DNA of 33,697 nt from CAMAVH01 sp035714115 (GTDB taxonomy: Bacteria > Pseudomonadota > Alphaproteobacteria > SMXQ01): positions 1-33,697 of the forward strand of contig DASTMO010000018.1 of the NCBI GenBank assembly GCA_035714115.1, given 5' to 3'. The position numbers were made by a program, and so were the translations under genes. A model generated the notes under the pieces. That model was not told the origin of the DNA. It made no database searches and saw only the letters and a program-made list of their open reading frames with translations. The first letter of the stretch is position 1. Every line of letters begins with the position of its first letter. Positions 23,078 through 30,551 of the stretch are shown piece by piece.

Positions 23078-24094
23078 TCAGATGTCCAAATCGGCGAAGG
23101 GGTCGCCCTTCGGATCGGTCTCGAAGCCGAAGAACTCCCAGGTCGTCTTCATATGCGCCGGCAGGGGCGCGACGACCTTAAGCATGCGCCCATCCGGCCG
23201 CGCGAAGGAAATCTCGCGCGCATGCAGATGCAGCTTGGGACGACCACCATCGCCCTCCGCGCCGCGGAAAAACGCCCTCTCGCCGCCGTACTTGCCGTCG
23301 CCCAGGATCGGCGTGTTGAGCGCCGCGGCATGGGCGCGCAATTGGTGCGTGCGGCCGGTGAGCGGCATCATGGCGAGCCAGGCGGCCTTCTGCGCGGCGT
23401 GATCGACAACGCTGTAGAGCGTGACCGCGCGCTTGCCTTCGTCCTCGTCGGCGACCATGCGCTCGCCATGGGCTCCCGGCAGCTTGGCCAAAGCCATATC
23501 GACCTTGCCCTGGCGGATCTTCGGCACGCCGACGACCAACGCCCAATAGACCTTGCGCGCGCTGCGCTGGCGGAAGGCTTCGGTCAGCCAGCGCGCCGCC
23601 GCGGTGCTGCGCGCCAAGACGAGCGCGCCGCTGGTATCGCGGTCGAGGCGATGCACCAGCTTCGGGCGCTCTGGGTAATCGAATTTCAGCGCATCGAGCA
23701 TGCCGTCGAGATGATGGCTCGTGCCCGTGCCGCCCTGCACCGCAAGCCCGGGCTGCTTGTTGATGACGATAACGTCATCGTCTTTATAAAGCACCGAAGC
23801 GCGCAGCGCGTCGCTCTCGACTTTGGTGACCTTCGGCGCAGGCTTCGCCGCAGCGACCGGGGCGCTCGGCTTGGGCGTCACCCGCGCATCTTCGAGCGGC
23901 GGCACGCGCACTTCCATGCCCGCTTCCAATCGGAAGGCGGCCTTGGCGCGCTTGCCGTCCACCCGCACCTGGCCAGTGCGCAGCAGCTTTTCCAGCTTGC
24001 CGTGATTGATCGTGGGGAAGTGACGCTTGAACCAGCGGTCGAGCCGCTGGTCGGCTTCGCCATCCGTCACTTTGATCGTTTGGACGGCGTTCAT
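23078..24094 (-). CDS. RluA/RluC-family pseudouridine synthase
   Basis: Isomerises uridine to pseudouridine in RNA, probably 23S rRNA. It is 338 residues long. An S4 RNA-binding domain (about 16-66, QRLDRWFKRHF...GQVRVDGKRA) is followed by an Ala/Pro/Lys linker. The catalytic domain has HRLDRDTSG at 148-156, with Asp151 as nucleophile, and the later motif TGRTHQLRAHAAALNTPILGD. The S4 domain plus this order fits RluC or RluD. Its start overlaps the crcB stop (ATGA). RluC is the likely ortholog given its frequent neighbour crcB, but the site modified is inferred. Confidence 0.93.
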   Translation of the reverse strand: MNAVQTIKVTDGEADQRLDRWFKRHFPTINHGKLEKLLRTGQVRVDGKRAKAAFRLEAGMEVRVPPLEDARVTPKPSAPVAAAKPAPKVTKVESDALRASVLYKDDDVIVINKQPGLAVQGGTGTSHHLDGMLDALKFDYPERPKLVHRLDRDTSGALVLARSTAAARWLTEAFRQRSARKVYWALVVGVPKIRQGKVDMALAKLPGAHGERMVADEDEGKRAVTLYSVVDHAAQKAAWLAMMPLTGRTHQLRAHAAALNTPILGDGKYGGERAFFRGAEGDGGRPKLHLHAREISFARPDGRMLKVVAPLPAHMKTTWEFFGFETDPKGDPFADLDI

Positions 24095-24471
24095 GCGAGA
24101 ACAGCCCGCGTCAATTGCGCGCCGCCGATCAGAGCGACGATGCAGAACACGACCGACGAGACGATGTAGAGCATCGCCAAACCGTAATCGCCATGTTCGA
24201 TCAGCAACCAGCTATCGAGCGAGAAGGTCGAAAAGGTCGTGTAGCCGCCGAGAACGCCGACCGTGAGGAAGGCGCGCATCATCTCGCCAGGCGACCAGAC
24301 CAGGGCCATCAGCTCGATCAGCACGCCCATGACGAAGGCGCCGAGGATGTTCACCGCGATGGTGCCGTAAGGAAAGGCCGCGCCGAGCCAGCGCGCCACA
24401 TAGATCATCGTGCCGTAGCGCGCGGCGGAGCCGATCGCACCGCCGGCGGCGATGGCAAGAACCATGTTCAT
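24091..24471 (-). CDS. crcB: Fluoride efflux channel CrcB (Fluc)
   Basis: Dimeric fluoride channel of the inner membrane, 126 residues with four TM segments. The start GGAIGSAARYG and NILGAFVMGV (with the pore Asn41) are conserved. The signature GGYTTFSTFSLD at 75-86 carries the Phe-box and the central Na+-site segment. It overlaps both neighbours by 4 bases (ATGA), with rarA upstream and the pseudouridine synthase downstream. No fluoride riboswitch is possible at this position in the operon. Confidence 0.95.
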   Translation of the reverse strand: MNMVLAIAAGGAIGSAARYGTMIYVARWLGAAFPYGTIAVNILGAFVMGVLIELMALVWSPGEMMRAFLTVGVLGGYTTFSTFSLDSWLLIEHGDYGLAMLYIVSSVVFCIVALIGGAQLTRAVLA

Positions 24472-25793
24472 CTAGTCGTTCCCTCGTCGTCGTCCGTCTG
24501 ACCGTGGCGTTCGCCGCGCAGCTTGGCCCAGTAAGCCAAGCGCTTGGCGACCTCGCGCTCGAAGCCGCGTTCGGCCGGCTGGTAAAGCTGGCGGCGCGCC
24601 ATGCCCTCGGGGAAATAGTTCTGGCCCGAGAAGCCGTCCGGCGCGTCATGGTCATAGGCATAATCCTTGCCGTAGCCGATGTCGCGCATCAGTTTCGTCG
24701 GCGCGTTCAGAATATGCTTGGGCGGCATGAGCGAGCCGTATTCCGCCGCCGCCTTGCCCGCTGCCGCCTGAGCGCGATAGAGCGCGTTGGATTTCGGCGC
24801 GGTGGCGAGATAGACCACGGCCTGGACAATGGCCAGTTCGCCCTCCGGCGAGCCCAGGAAATCGTAGCTGTCCTTGGCCGCCAAGGCCTGCACCAGCGCC
24901 TGCGGATCGGCCAGACCGATATCCTCGGAGGCGAAGCGCACCAGGCGGCGCACGATGTAGAGCGGCGGCTCGCCGCCCGCCAGCATGCGCGCCAGCCAAT
25001 AGAGCGCCGCATCCACATCGGAGCCGCGCAGCGATTTGTGCAAGGCGCTGATGAGGTTGTAATGGCCCTCCTGCGCCTTGTCGTACAGCGGCGCGCGCTT
25101 CTGCACCACCTTGACCAGGGCGTTGGTGTCGATCTTGTCGCCGGCCTTCGACGGCAGCGCGAAAATCTGTTCGGCGAGATTGATGAGATAGCGCCCGTCG
25201 CCATCGGCCATGGCGCGCAAGGCGGCGCGCGCCTCGTCATCGAGCGGCAGCGGCCGGTTGGTCTCAGCCTCGGCGCGGCGCAGGATTTCCTCCAGCGCGG
25301 TATCGTCGAGCCGGTTGAGCACATAGACCTGGCAGCGCGACAAGAGCGCGCCGTTGATCTCGAAGGACGGATTCTCCGTCGTCGCGCCGACCAGGGTCAC
25401 CGTGCCGTCCTCGACGAAGGGCAGGAAACTGTCCTGTTGAGCGCGGTTGAAGCGGTGGATCTCGTCGACGAACAGCAGCGTCCCTTGCCCCATTTCATGA
25501 CGGCGGCGGGACGCTTCAAAGACCTTCTTGAGATCGGCGACGCCGGAGAAGACGGCCGACAAAGGCTCGAAGTGCAGGCTGGTGCCTTCAGCCAGTAGGC
25601 GCGCGATGGTCGTTTTGCCGCAGCCCGGCGGCCCCCACAGGATCATCGAGGACATGCGCTTGGCGGCGACCATGCGGCCGATCGGCCCTTCCGGCCCCAG
25701 GAGATGCTGCTGGCCGATGACCTCGGAAAGATGCTGCGGGCGCATACGCTCGGCGAGCGGGCGCGGCGCTTCGCGTTCGAATAATGTCGTCAT
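24468..25793 (-). CDS. rarA: Replication-associated recombination protein RarA (MgsA)
   Basis: AAA+ ATPase acting at stalled replication forks, homologous to MgsA/WRNIP1. It is 441 residues long. Walker A GPPGCGKT lies at 54-61, Walker B LLFVDE at 106-111 (with EIHRFNRAQQD), sensor 1 in GATTENPSFEINGALLSR, and the C-terminal tetramerisation/MgsA domain contains ALYWLARMLAGGEPPLYIVRRLVRFASEDIGLADP. Full length for the family. The gap to the degP-like gene upstream is 31 bases, and it overlaps crcB by 4 bases. Confidence 0.96.
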   Translation of the reverse strand: MTTLFEREAPRPLAERMRPQHLSEVIGQQHLLGPEGPIGRMVAAKRMSSMILWGPPGCGKTTIARLLAEGTSLHFEPLSAVFSGVADLKKVFEASRRRHEMGQGTLLFVDEIHRFNRAQQDSFLPFVEDGTVTLVGATTENPSFEINGALLSRCQVYVLNRLDDTALEEILRRAEAETNRPLPLDDEARAALRAMADGDGRYLINLAEQIFALPSKAGDKIDTNALVKVVQKRAPLYDKAQEGHYNLISALHKSLRGSDVDAALYWLARMLAGGEPPLYIVRRLVRFASEDIGLADPQALVQALAAKDSYDFLGSPEGELAIVQAVVYLATAPKSNALYRAQAAAGKAAAEYGSLMPPKHILNAPTKLMRDIGYGKDYAYDHDAPDGFSGQNYFPEGMARRQLYQPAERGFEREVAKRLAYWAKLRGERHGQTDDDEGTTR

Positions 25794-25824
25794 CAGCGCC
25801 TCCCTTCCCGGGTCAGCCGACCAC

Positions 25825-27291
25825 TTAACCGACCACCAGGGTCATCACCTGATCGCCGCGACGAATGGCGATACGCCAACGCCCGTCGCTCGAGCCGCGC
25901 GTCATCATGCGGCGCAAGCTCGCGACCGATTCGACATCGGCACCGTTGACCGACATGACGACATCGCGCGCGCGCAGGCCCAAGCGCGAAGCGACCGTGC
26001 CGCGCGCGACCTCGAGCACGATCACGCCGCTCGCCTCGGTCGGTAGCGACAACTCGTCGGCCAGCGCCGGCGACAGGTTGGCGATCTTGGCTCCGGCCAA
26101 CGGCACGTTGCCCTGCAGCACCGCTTCGTCGCGCGCCGGCACTTCCGGCGGCGCCTCGAGCGGCAGCGTGAGCGAAACGCGCTCGCCCGAGCGGCGCATG
26201 ACGCCGAGGGTCGCGCTGCCGCCGGCAGGCAAGGTGGCGATGCGGAACCGCAGCGCGTCCGGATCGTCGACATCGCGGCCGTTCACGCCAGTGACGATAT
26301 CGCCGACGCGCAAGCCCGCGCGCGCCGCCGGCCCCTTGCCGTTCAGGCCGCTGATCAGCACGCCTTGCGGACGCGGCAGATTGAGCGTCGTGGCGATCTC
26401 CGAGGTGACGGCCTGGCCGCTGGCGCCGAGCCAGGGGCGCACCAGCTTGCCGCCGGCCTTCAGCCCGGCCAGCACCGAGCGCACCATATTCGCCGGAATC
26501 GCGAAGCCGATCCCGAGCGAGCCGCCGCTGCGCGAATAGATCGCCGTGTTGATGCCGACGAGATTGCCGTTCATGTCGACCAAGGCGCCGCCGGAATTGC
26601 CCGGATTGATCGCCGCGTCGGTCTGGATGAAATAGCTGTAGTCGGAAATGCCGGTGCCGGTGCGCGCCAGAGCAGAAATGATGCCGCTGGTCACCGTCTG
26701 GCCGACGCCGAAGGGATTGCCGATGGCGAGCACGAGATCGCCCACTTCGAGCTCATCTGAATCGCGCAAGGAGAGCGACGGCAATTTCTCGCCGTTGGCT
26801 TCGATCTGCAGCAGGACGAGATCCGTGCGCTCTTCGGCGAGCACGACCTTGGCGGGAAACTCGCGGCGATCCGCCAGCACGACGGTGATCTGCCCCGCCG
26901 CGCCGGCGACATGGTAGTTGGTGATGATCAATCCGGACGGATCGACGATGACGCCCGAGCCGAGCGAGCTTTGCACGCGCTCACGCGGCGCGCCTTGCGG
27001 CGCATTCTCGCCGAAGAAGCGGCGAAAGAAAGGATCGTCGAGCAGCGGCGAGACGCGACGCTGCTGCTGCACCACGGTCTTGGCGTAGACGTTGACCACG
27101 GCGTTGGCCGTGCGCTTCACGACCGGCGCGAAGCTGAGCGTGATCTGCTCGCGCGTCTGCGGCACGACAGATGGTTGCGTCGATGTCTGGGCCTGAACTT
27201 GCAGCGTGAAGCAGAACGCCGTCCAAGCGGCGAGAACCGCCGCAGCGGCCCGTTTGAAAGCGTGCGCCATGATCGTCACCGATGTCGTCAT
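25825..27291 (-). CDS. degP: DegP/HtrA-family periplasmic serine protease
   Basis: Quality-control protease/chaperone of the periplasm, 488 residues. A signal peptide (hydrophobic AAAAVLAAWTAFCFTL, cleavage after VQA near residue 34) leads to the trypsin-like domain with His127 (TNYHV), Asp157 (ERTDLVLL) and Ser233 (NPGNSGGAL). Two PDZ domains follow at about 290-370 and 400-485. The LA-loop segment DDPFFRRFFGENAPQ is typical of Do-type DegP/DegQ. The start at 27291 has AGGA upstream, and an ATG at 27270 is also possible. It is the first gene of the run to acyP and begins only 28 bases after the rplQ terminator. Confidence 0.93.
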   Translation of the reverse strand: MTTSVTIMAHAFKRAAAAVLAAWTAFCFTLQVQAQTSTQPSVVPQTREQITLSFAPVVKRTANAVVNVYAKTVVQQQRRVSPLLDDPFFRRFFGENAPQGAPRERVQSSLGSGVIVDPSGLIITNYHVAGAAGQITVVLADRREFPAKVVLAEERTDLVLLQIEANGEKLPSLSLRDSDELEVGDLVLAIGNPFGVGQTVTSGIISALARTGTGISDYSYFIQTDAAINPGNSGGALVDMNGNLVGINTAIYSRSGGSLGIGFAIPANMVRSVLAGLKAGGKLVRPWLGASGQAVTSEIATTLNLPRPQGVLISGLNGKGPAARAGLRVGDIVTGVNGRDVDDPDALRFRIATLPAGGSATLGVMRRSGERVSLTLPLEAPPEVPARDEAVLQGNVPLAGAKIANLSPALADELSLPTEASGVIVLEVARGTVASRLGLRARDVVMSVNGADVESVASLRRMMTRGSSDGRWRIAIRRGDQVMTLVVG

Positions 27292-27319
27292 GCGGCAAAT
27301 CCTAACACCCGGAAACGCG

Positions 27320-27343
27320 AAAGGCAGCCCGGAGGCTGCCTTT
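27320..27343 (-). terminator. Intrinsic terminator of the alpha operon
   Basis: AAAGGCAGCC (27320-27329) and GGCTGCCTTT (27334-27343) form a perfect 10-bp stem with a 4-base loop (CGGA). It lies 27 bases after the rplQ stop and 28 bases before the degP-like start. Confidence 0.85.
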
Positions 27344-27370
27344 CAACGGAACGTGTTCGGGTAGGGTCGC

Positions 27371-27805
27371 TTAGGCGTTCGCGGGAACGGCCTCGGCTTC
27401 CACCGTCTCGACGCCGGTCGGGCCGGAGTCCAGCCCCTTGGCCGACGGGTCGCGATCGACCAACTCGATGATCGCCATGTCCGCGGTGTCGCCGTGGCGG
27501 AAACCCGCCTTCAGCACGCGGGTGTAGCCGCCGGCGCGCTGCGCGTAGCGCGGAGCCAGCACGTCGAACAGCTTCGCGGCGAGCTTGGCGTCGCCGAGAC
27601 GCGAGATCGCCTGACGGCGGGCATGCAGATCGCCGCGCTTGCCGAGCGTGATCAGCTTATCGACGATCGGCTTCAGTTCCTTGGCCTTCGGCAGGGTCGT
27701 CTTGATCTGCTCGTGCTTGACCAGCGCCGCCGCCATGTTGATGAACATGGCTTTGCGGTGGCTGCTCGTGCGGCTCAGCTTACGACCGCTCATACCGTGA
27801 CGCAT
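27371..27805 (-). CDS. rplQ: 50S ribosomal protein L17 (bL17)
   Basis: A 144-residue large-subunit protein near the exit tunnel. The start MRHGMSGRKLSRTSSHRKAM and the centre FINMAAALVKHEQIKTTLPKAKELKPIVDKLITLGKRGDL are diagnostic. The C-terminal extension is acidic and Ala/Val-rich (GVETVEAEAVPANA), as often in alphaproteobacteria. It is the last gene of the alpha operon, 36 bases after rpoA, followed by an intrinsic terminator. Confidence 0.98.
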   Translation of the reverse strand: MRHGMSGRKLSRTSSHRKAMFINMAAALVKHEQIKTTLPKAKELKPIVDKLITLGKRGDLHARRQAISRLGDAKLAAKLFDVLAPRYAQRAGGYTRVLKAGFRHGDTADMAIIELVDRDPSAKGLDSGPTGVETVEAEAVPANA

Positions 27806-27841
27806 AATTCTCTCCTATTCGTCTAAGGCGCTGCGGCGCGC

Positions 27842-28858
27842 TTAGTACGGTTCCTCGAGCTTCTTGGCCAGCTCTTCGATGTTCTCGGGCGGCCAATTCG
27901 GGATCTCCATACCGAGGTGGAGACCCATCTGGGCCAGGACTTCCTTGATCTCGTTCAGCGACTTGCGGCCGAAGTTCGGAGTGCGGAGCATTTCCGCTTC
28001 CGTCTTCTGCACCAGATCGCCGATGTAGATGATGTTGTCGTTCTTCAGGCAGTTCGCCGAACGGACCGACAGCTCCAGCTCTTCGACCTTGCGGAGCAGG
28101 TTCTTGTTGAACGCCGGCTCGTCGCTCTTCTCCTCTTCGGTCGCCGCCTGCGGCTCCTCGAAGTTGATGAAGAGCTGCAGCTGGTCCTGCAGGATGCGGG
28201 CGGCGAGCGCCACGGCGTCCTCAGGCGTAACCGTGCCGTCGGTCTCGACTTCCATGCTCAGCTTGTCGTAGTCGGTGACCTGGCCGACGCGCGAATTCTC
28301 GACCTTGTAGGCGACCTTGCGCACCGGGCTGTAGAGCGCGTCGACCGGGATCAGGCCGATCGGCGCGTCTTCCGGACGGTTCAGCGAGGCCGGGACGTAG
28401 CCCTTGCCGGTGCTGACGGTCATTTCCATGTTGATCGCCGCGCCCTTGTCGAGCGTGCAGAGCACCAGGTCCGGGTTGAGGATCTCGATGTCGGCGACGG
28501 TCTCGATCATGCCGGCGGTCACTTCGCCCGGGCCATTGGCCTTCAGGACGATGCGCTTCGGGCCTTCGCCCTGCATGCGGATGGCGAGCGCCTTGATGTT
28601 CAGGACGATGTCGGTGACATCTTCACGCACGCCCGGGATCGACGAGAACTCGTGCAGGATCCCCTGCACCTGAATGGCGGTGACGGAAGCGCCCTGCAGC
28701 GACGACAGCAGAACGCGGCGCAGCGCGTTGCCCAGCGTCAGGCCGAAGCCGCGCTCCAGGGGCTCGGCGACGACCGTGGCGATACGCTGCGGTTCGGCGC
28801 CCGGCGTGACCTGAAGCTTCGTCGGCTTAATCAGTTCCGTCCAGTTCTTCTGAATCAC
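27842..28858 (-). CDS. rpoA: DNA-directed RNA polymerase subunit alpha
   Basis: Scaffold subunit for RNA polymerase assembly, 338 residues. The N-terminal dimerisation domain spans about 1-235 (start VIQKNWTELIKPTKL, LGNALRRVLLSSLQGASVTA). The C-terminal domain (about 255-325, LSVRSANCLKNDNIIYIGDLVQKTEAEMLRTPNFGRKSLNEIKEVL) binds UP elements and activators. The start is a GTG at 28858 with GAGG 8-9 bases upstream: homologs begin M-IQKNW at this point, so the longer open frame to 28894 is not native. A structured 133-base spacer separates it from rpsK. Confidence 0.97.
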   Translation of the reverse strand: MIQKNWTELIKPTKLQVTPGAEPQRIATVVAEPLERGFGLTLGNALRRVLLSSLQGASVTAIQVQGILHEFSSIPGVREDVTDIVLNIKALAIRMQGEGPKRIVLKANGPGEVTAGMIETVADIEILNPDLVLCTLDKGAAINMEMTVSTGKGYVPASLNRPEDAPIGLIPVDALYSPVRKVAYKVENSRVGQVTDYDKLSMEVETDGTVTPEDAVALAARILQDQLQLFINFEEPQAATEEEKSDEPAFNKNLLRKVEELELSVRSANCLKNDNIIYIGDLVQKTEAEMLRTPNFGRKSLNEIKEVLAQMGLHLGMEIPNWPPENIEELAKKLEEPY

Positions 28859-28964
28859 GAATGCGACCTCACGTTTAGGCGGACCTCGGCCCACCGGAGA
28901 ATGCTGCGGCCGGACGACACGCGCCCGGCCTTGCGGGCCCGCGAGCGGACCCGGTCAGTACGAA

Positions 28965-28984
28965 CCGAGGCCCGAAGGCCTCGG
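28965..28984 (-). other. Stable CUUCGG-type hairpin between rpsK and rpoA
   Basis: On the minus strand CCGAGGCC-TTCG-GGCCTCGG forms a perfect 8-bp stem closed by a C(UUCG)G tetraloop, an exceptionally stable RNA hairpin. It begins 8 bases after the rpsK stop. A second stem (GCCCG/CGGGC at 28923-28938) lies in the same spacer. No T-run follows, so it is more likely an mRNA processing or stability element than a terminator. Confidence 0.6.
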
Positions 28985-28991
28985 CGAAAGA

Positions 28992-29396
28992 TCAAACGCG
29001 ACGACGCTTCGGCGGACGGCAGCCGTTGTGCGGGATCGCCGTCACGTCGCGGATCGACGTAATGGTGAAACCGACGGTCTGCAGCGCGCGCAGCGCGGAC
29101 TCGCGACCCGAACCCGGCCCCTTCACCTCGACTTCGAGGGTGCGCATGCCATGTTCCATGGCCTTCTTGCCGGCGTCTTCGGCAGCCATCTGCGCGGCAT
29201 ACGGCGTCGACTTGCGCGAGCCCTTGAAGCCCTGCATGCCGGACGACGACCAGGCAATGGTGTTGCCCTGCGCGTCGGTGATGGTGACCATCGTGTTGTT
29301 GAAGCTCGCGTTCACATGCGCGACGCCAGACGTGATGTTCTTACGCTCGCGACGACGCGGGCGGGCGGCAGCCGCAGTGGACGGGGACTTGGCCAT
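28992..29396 (-). CDS. rpsK: 30S ribosomal protein S11 (uS11)
   Basis: A 134-residue small-subunit platform protein. The core NITSGVAHVNASFNNTMVTITDAQGNTIAWSSSG and the basic end IPHNGCRPPKRRRV are diagnostic. An Ala/Pro/Arg-rich N-terminal extension of about 18 residues precedes the core. It follows rpsM by 15 bases in the alpha operon. Confidence 0.98.
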   Translation of the reverse strand: MAKSPSTAAAARPRRRERKNITSGVAHVNASFNNTMVTITDAQGNTIAWSSSGMQGFKGSRKSTPYAAQMAAEDAGKKAMEHGMRTLEVEVKGPGSGRESALRALQTVGFTITSIRDVTAIPHNGCRPPKRRRV

Positions 29397-29411
29397 AATC
29401 GATCCTGTACG

Positions 29412-29786
29412 TTAGGTAGCTTTTTTCTTGCCGGCGATCGGACGCGCCGGACCCTTGCGGGTGCGGGCGTTCGTGTGCGTACGCTGGCCATGAACCGGCA
29501 AGCCCTTGCGATGGCGCAGACCGCGATAGCAGCCCAGATCCATCAAGCGCTTAATGTTCATCGCGACTTCGCGACGCAGATCGCCCTCGACGTTGTAGTC
29601 GCGGTCGATGATCTCGCGCACGCGGATGACATCGTCATCCGAGAGCTGATTGACGCGCGTGGTGTCGGAGATGTTCGCCTTGGCGATAATGTCCTTCGCA
29701 CGCGCCGGACCGATCCCGTGGATGTAGGTCAGCGCGATCAGCACCCGCTTGTCGGTAGGAATGTTAACGCCAGCAATGCGCGCCAC
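29412..29786 (-). CDS. rpsM: 30S ribosomal protein S13 (uS13)
   Basis: A 124-residue protein of the 30S head that contacts the P-site tRNA. MARIAGVNIPTDKRVLIAL at the start and GLPVHGQRTHTNARTRKGP near the end are diagnostic. The start codon is GTG at 29786 with GGGAG 8 bases upstream: the ATG seven bases earlier is out of frame. It is the first gene of the alpha operon, preceded by its own promoter (29858-29885). rpsD is not in this operon: rpsK, rpoA and rplQ follow directly. Confidence 0.98.
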   Translation of the reverse strand: MARIAGVNIPTDKRVLIALTYIHGIGPARAKDIIAKANISDTTRVNQLSDDDVIRVREIIDRDYNVEGDLRREVAMNIKRLMDLGCYRGLRHRKGLPVHGQRTHTNARTRKGPARPIAGKKKAT

Positions 29787-29857
29787 GCCGCATACTCCCG
29801 CGATTCAAATGTGGATTGACGTCCCGCTTCCAGGTAGCTGGAGGCAGAAGGCCCGGG

Positions 29858-29885
29858 ATTATAGAAAAATCCGGTCCCAAGTCAA
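29858..29885 (-). promoter_or_regulatory. Sigma70 promoter of the alpha operon (rpsM-rpsK-rpoA-rplQ)
   Basis: On the minus strand -35 TTGACT (29880-29885) and -10 TATAAT (29858-29863) are 16 bases apart, the best consensus match seen in the window. It lies just after the adk stop (29901). Transcription would start near 29850, giving a leader of about 65 nt before rpsM that holds a small hairpin (TCCAG/CTGGA, 29829-29842). Confidence 0.85.
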
Positions 29886-29900
29886 CTTGTTAGGAGGCTT

Positions 29901-30551
29901 TTAAACCCCCGCTAAAACCTTCTCGATTTGGCCCTGCACCTCGTCGATGCCGGCCATGCCGTCGACCGTCTTCAGAACCCCGCGCGCCTGGTAATAGGGC
30001 AACAGAGGGGCCGTCTGGCGGTGGTAGGCCTCCAGGCGGGAGGCAACGACCTCCGCCTTGTCGTCTTCGCGGCGGGTGAACTGGTCCGACCCGCAACTAT
30101 CGCAAATTCCAGCCTTTTTCGGCTGCTTGTACTTGTCGTGGTAGCCGGCGCCGCATTTCGCGCAGCTGAACCGGCCCGAAATCCGCTCGACCAGAGCGGC
30201 ATCGTCGACCTTCAGTTCGATGACGGCGTCCAGCTTCAGCCCCTTGGCCGACAGCATGGCGTCGAGCGCCTCGGCCTGCCGGGTGGTCCGCGGGAACCCG
30301 TCCAGAATGAAACCCTTGGCGCAGTCCGGCTGGGAGATCCGGTCCGAGATCAGGTTGATCATGATCTCGTCCGACACCAGGCCGCCGGCGGCCATGATCG
30401 ACTTGGCCTGCTTGCCCAGCTCCGAGCCCGAGGCCACGGCGGCGCGCAGCATGTCGCCGGTCGAGAGCTGGACCAGGCCGTTGCGGTCTTTCAGCAGCTG
30501 GGCCTGGGTGCCTTTGCCGGCGCCCGGCGGGCCCAAAAGAATCAGGTTCAT
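29901..30551 (-). CDS. adk: Adenylate kinase
   Basis: Catalyses ATP + AMP = 2 ADP. The 216-residue long-form enzyme has P-loop GPPGAGKG at 7-14, the AMP-binding TGDMLR and DGFPRT segments, and a zinc-type LID with four cysteines at 130, 133, 150 and 153 (CAKC...CDSC). The zinc LID is typical of Gram-positives but frequent in alphaproteobacteria. Its ATG overlaps the secY stop (ATGA at 30548-30551). The open frame extends far upstream (to 31361) through secY but is not coding there. Confidence 0.98.
   Translation of the reverse strand: MNLILLGPPGAGKGTQAQLLKDRNGLVQLSTGDMLRAAVASGSELGKQAKSIMAAGGLVSDEIMINLISDRISQPDCAKGFILDGFPRTTRQAEALDAMLSAKGLKLDAVIELKVDDAALVERISGRFSCAKCGAGYHDKYKQPKKAGICDSCGSDQFTRREDDKAEVVASRLEAYHRQTAPLLPYYQARGVLKTVDGMAGIDEVQGQIEKVLAGV

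Noticed and set aside
24472..24520. Fluoride riboswitch before crcB
   Set aside because: crcB overlaps rarA by 4 bases and sits mid-operon, so there is no leader in which a riboswitch could lie.
27917..29062. Plus-strand open frame opposite rpoA
   Set aside because: It mirrors rpoA and has no independent signals.
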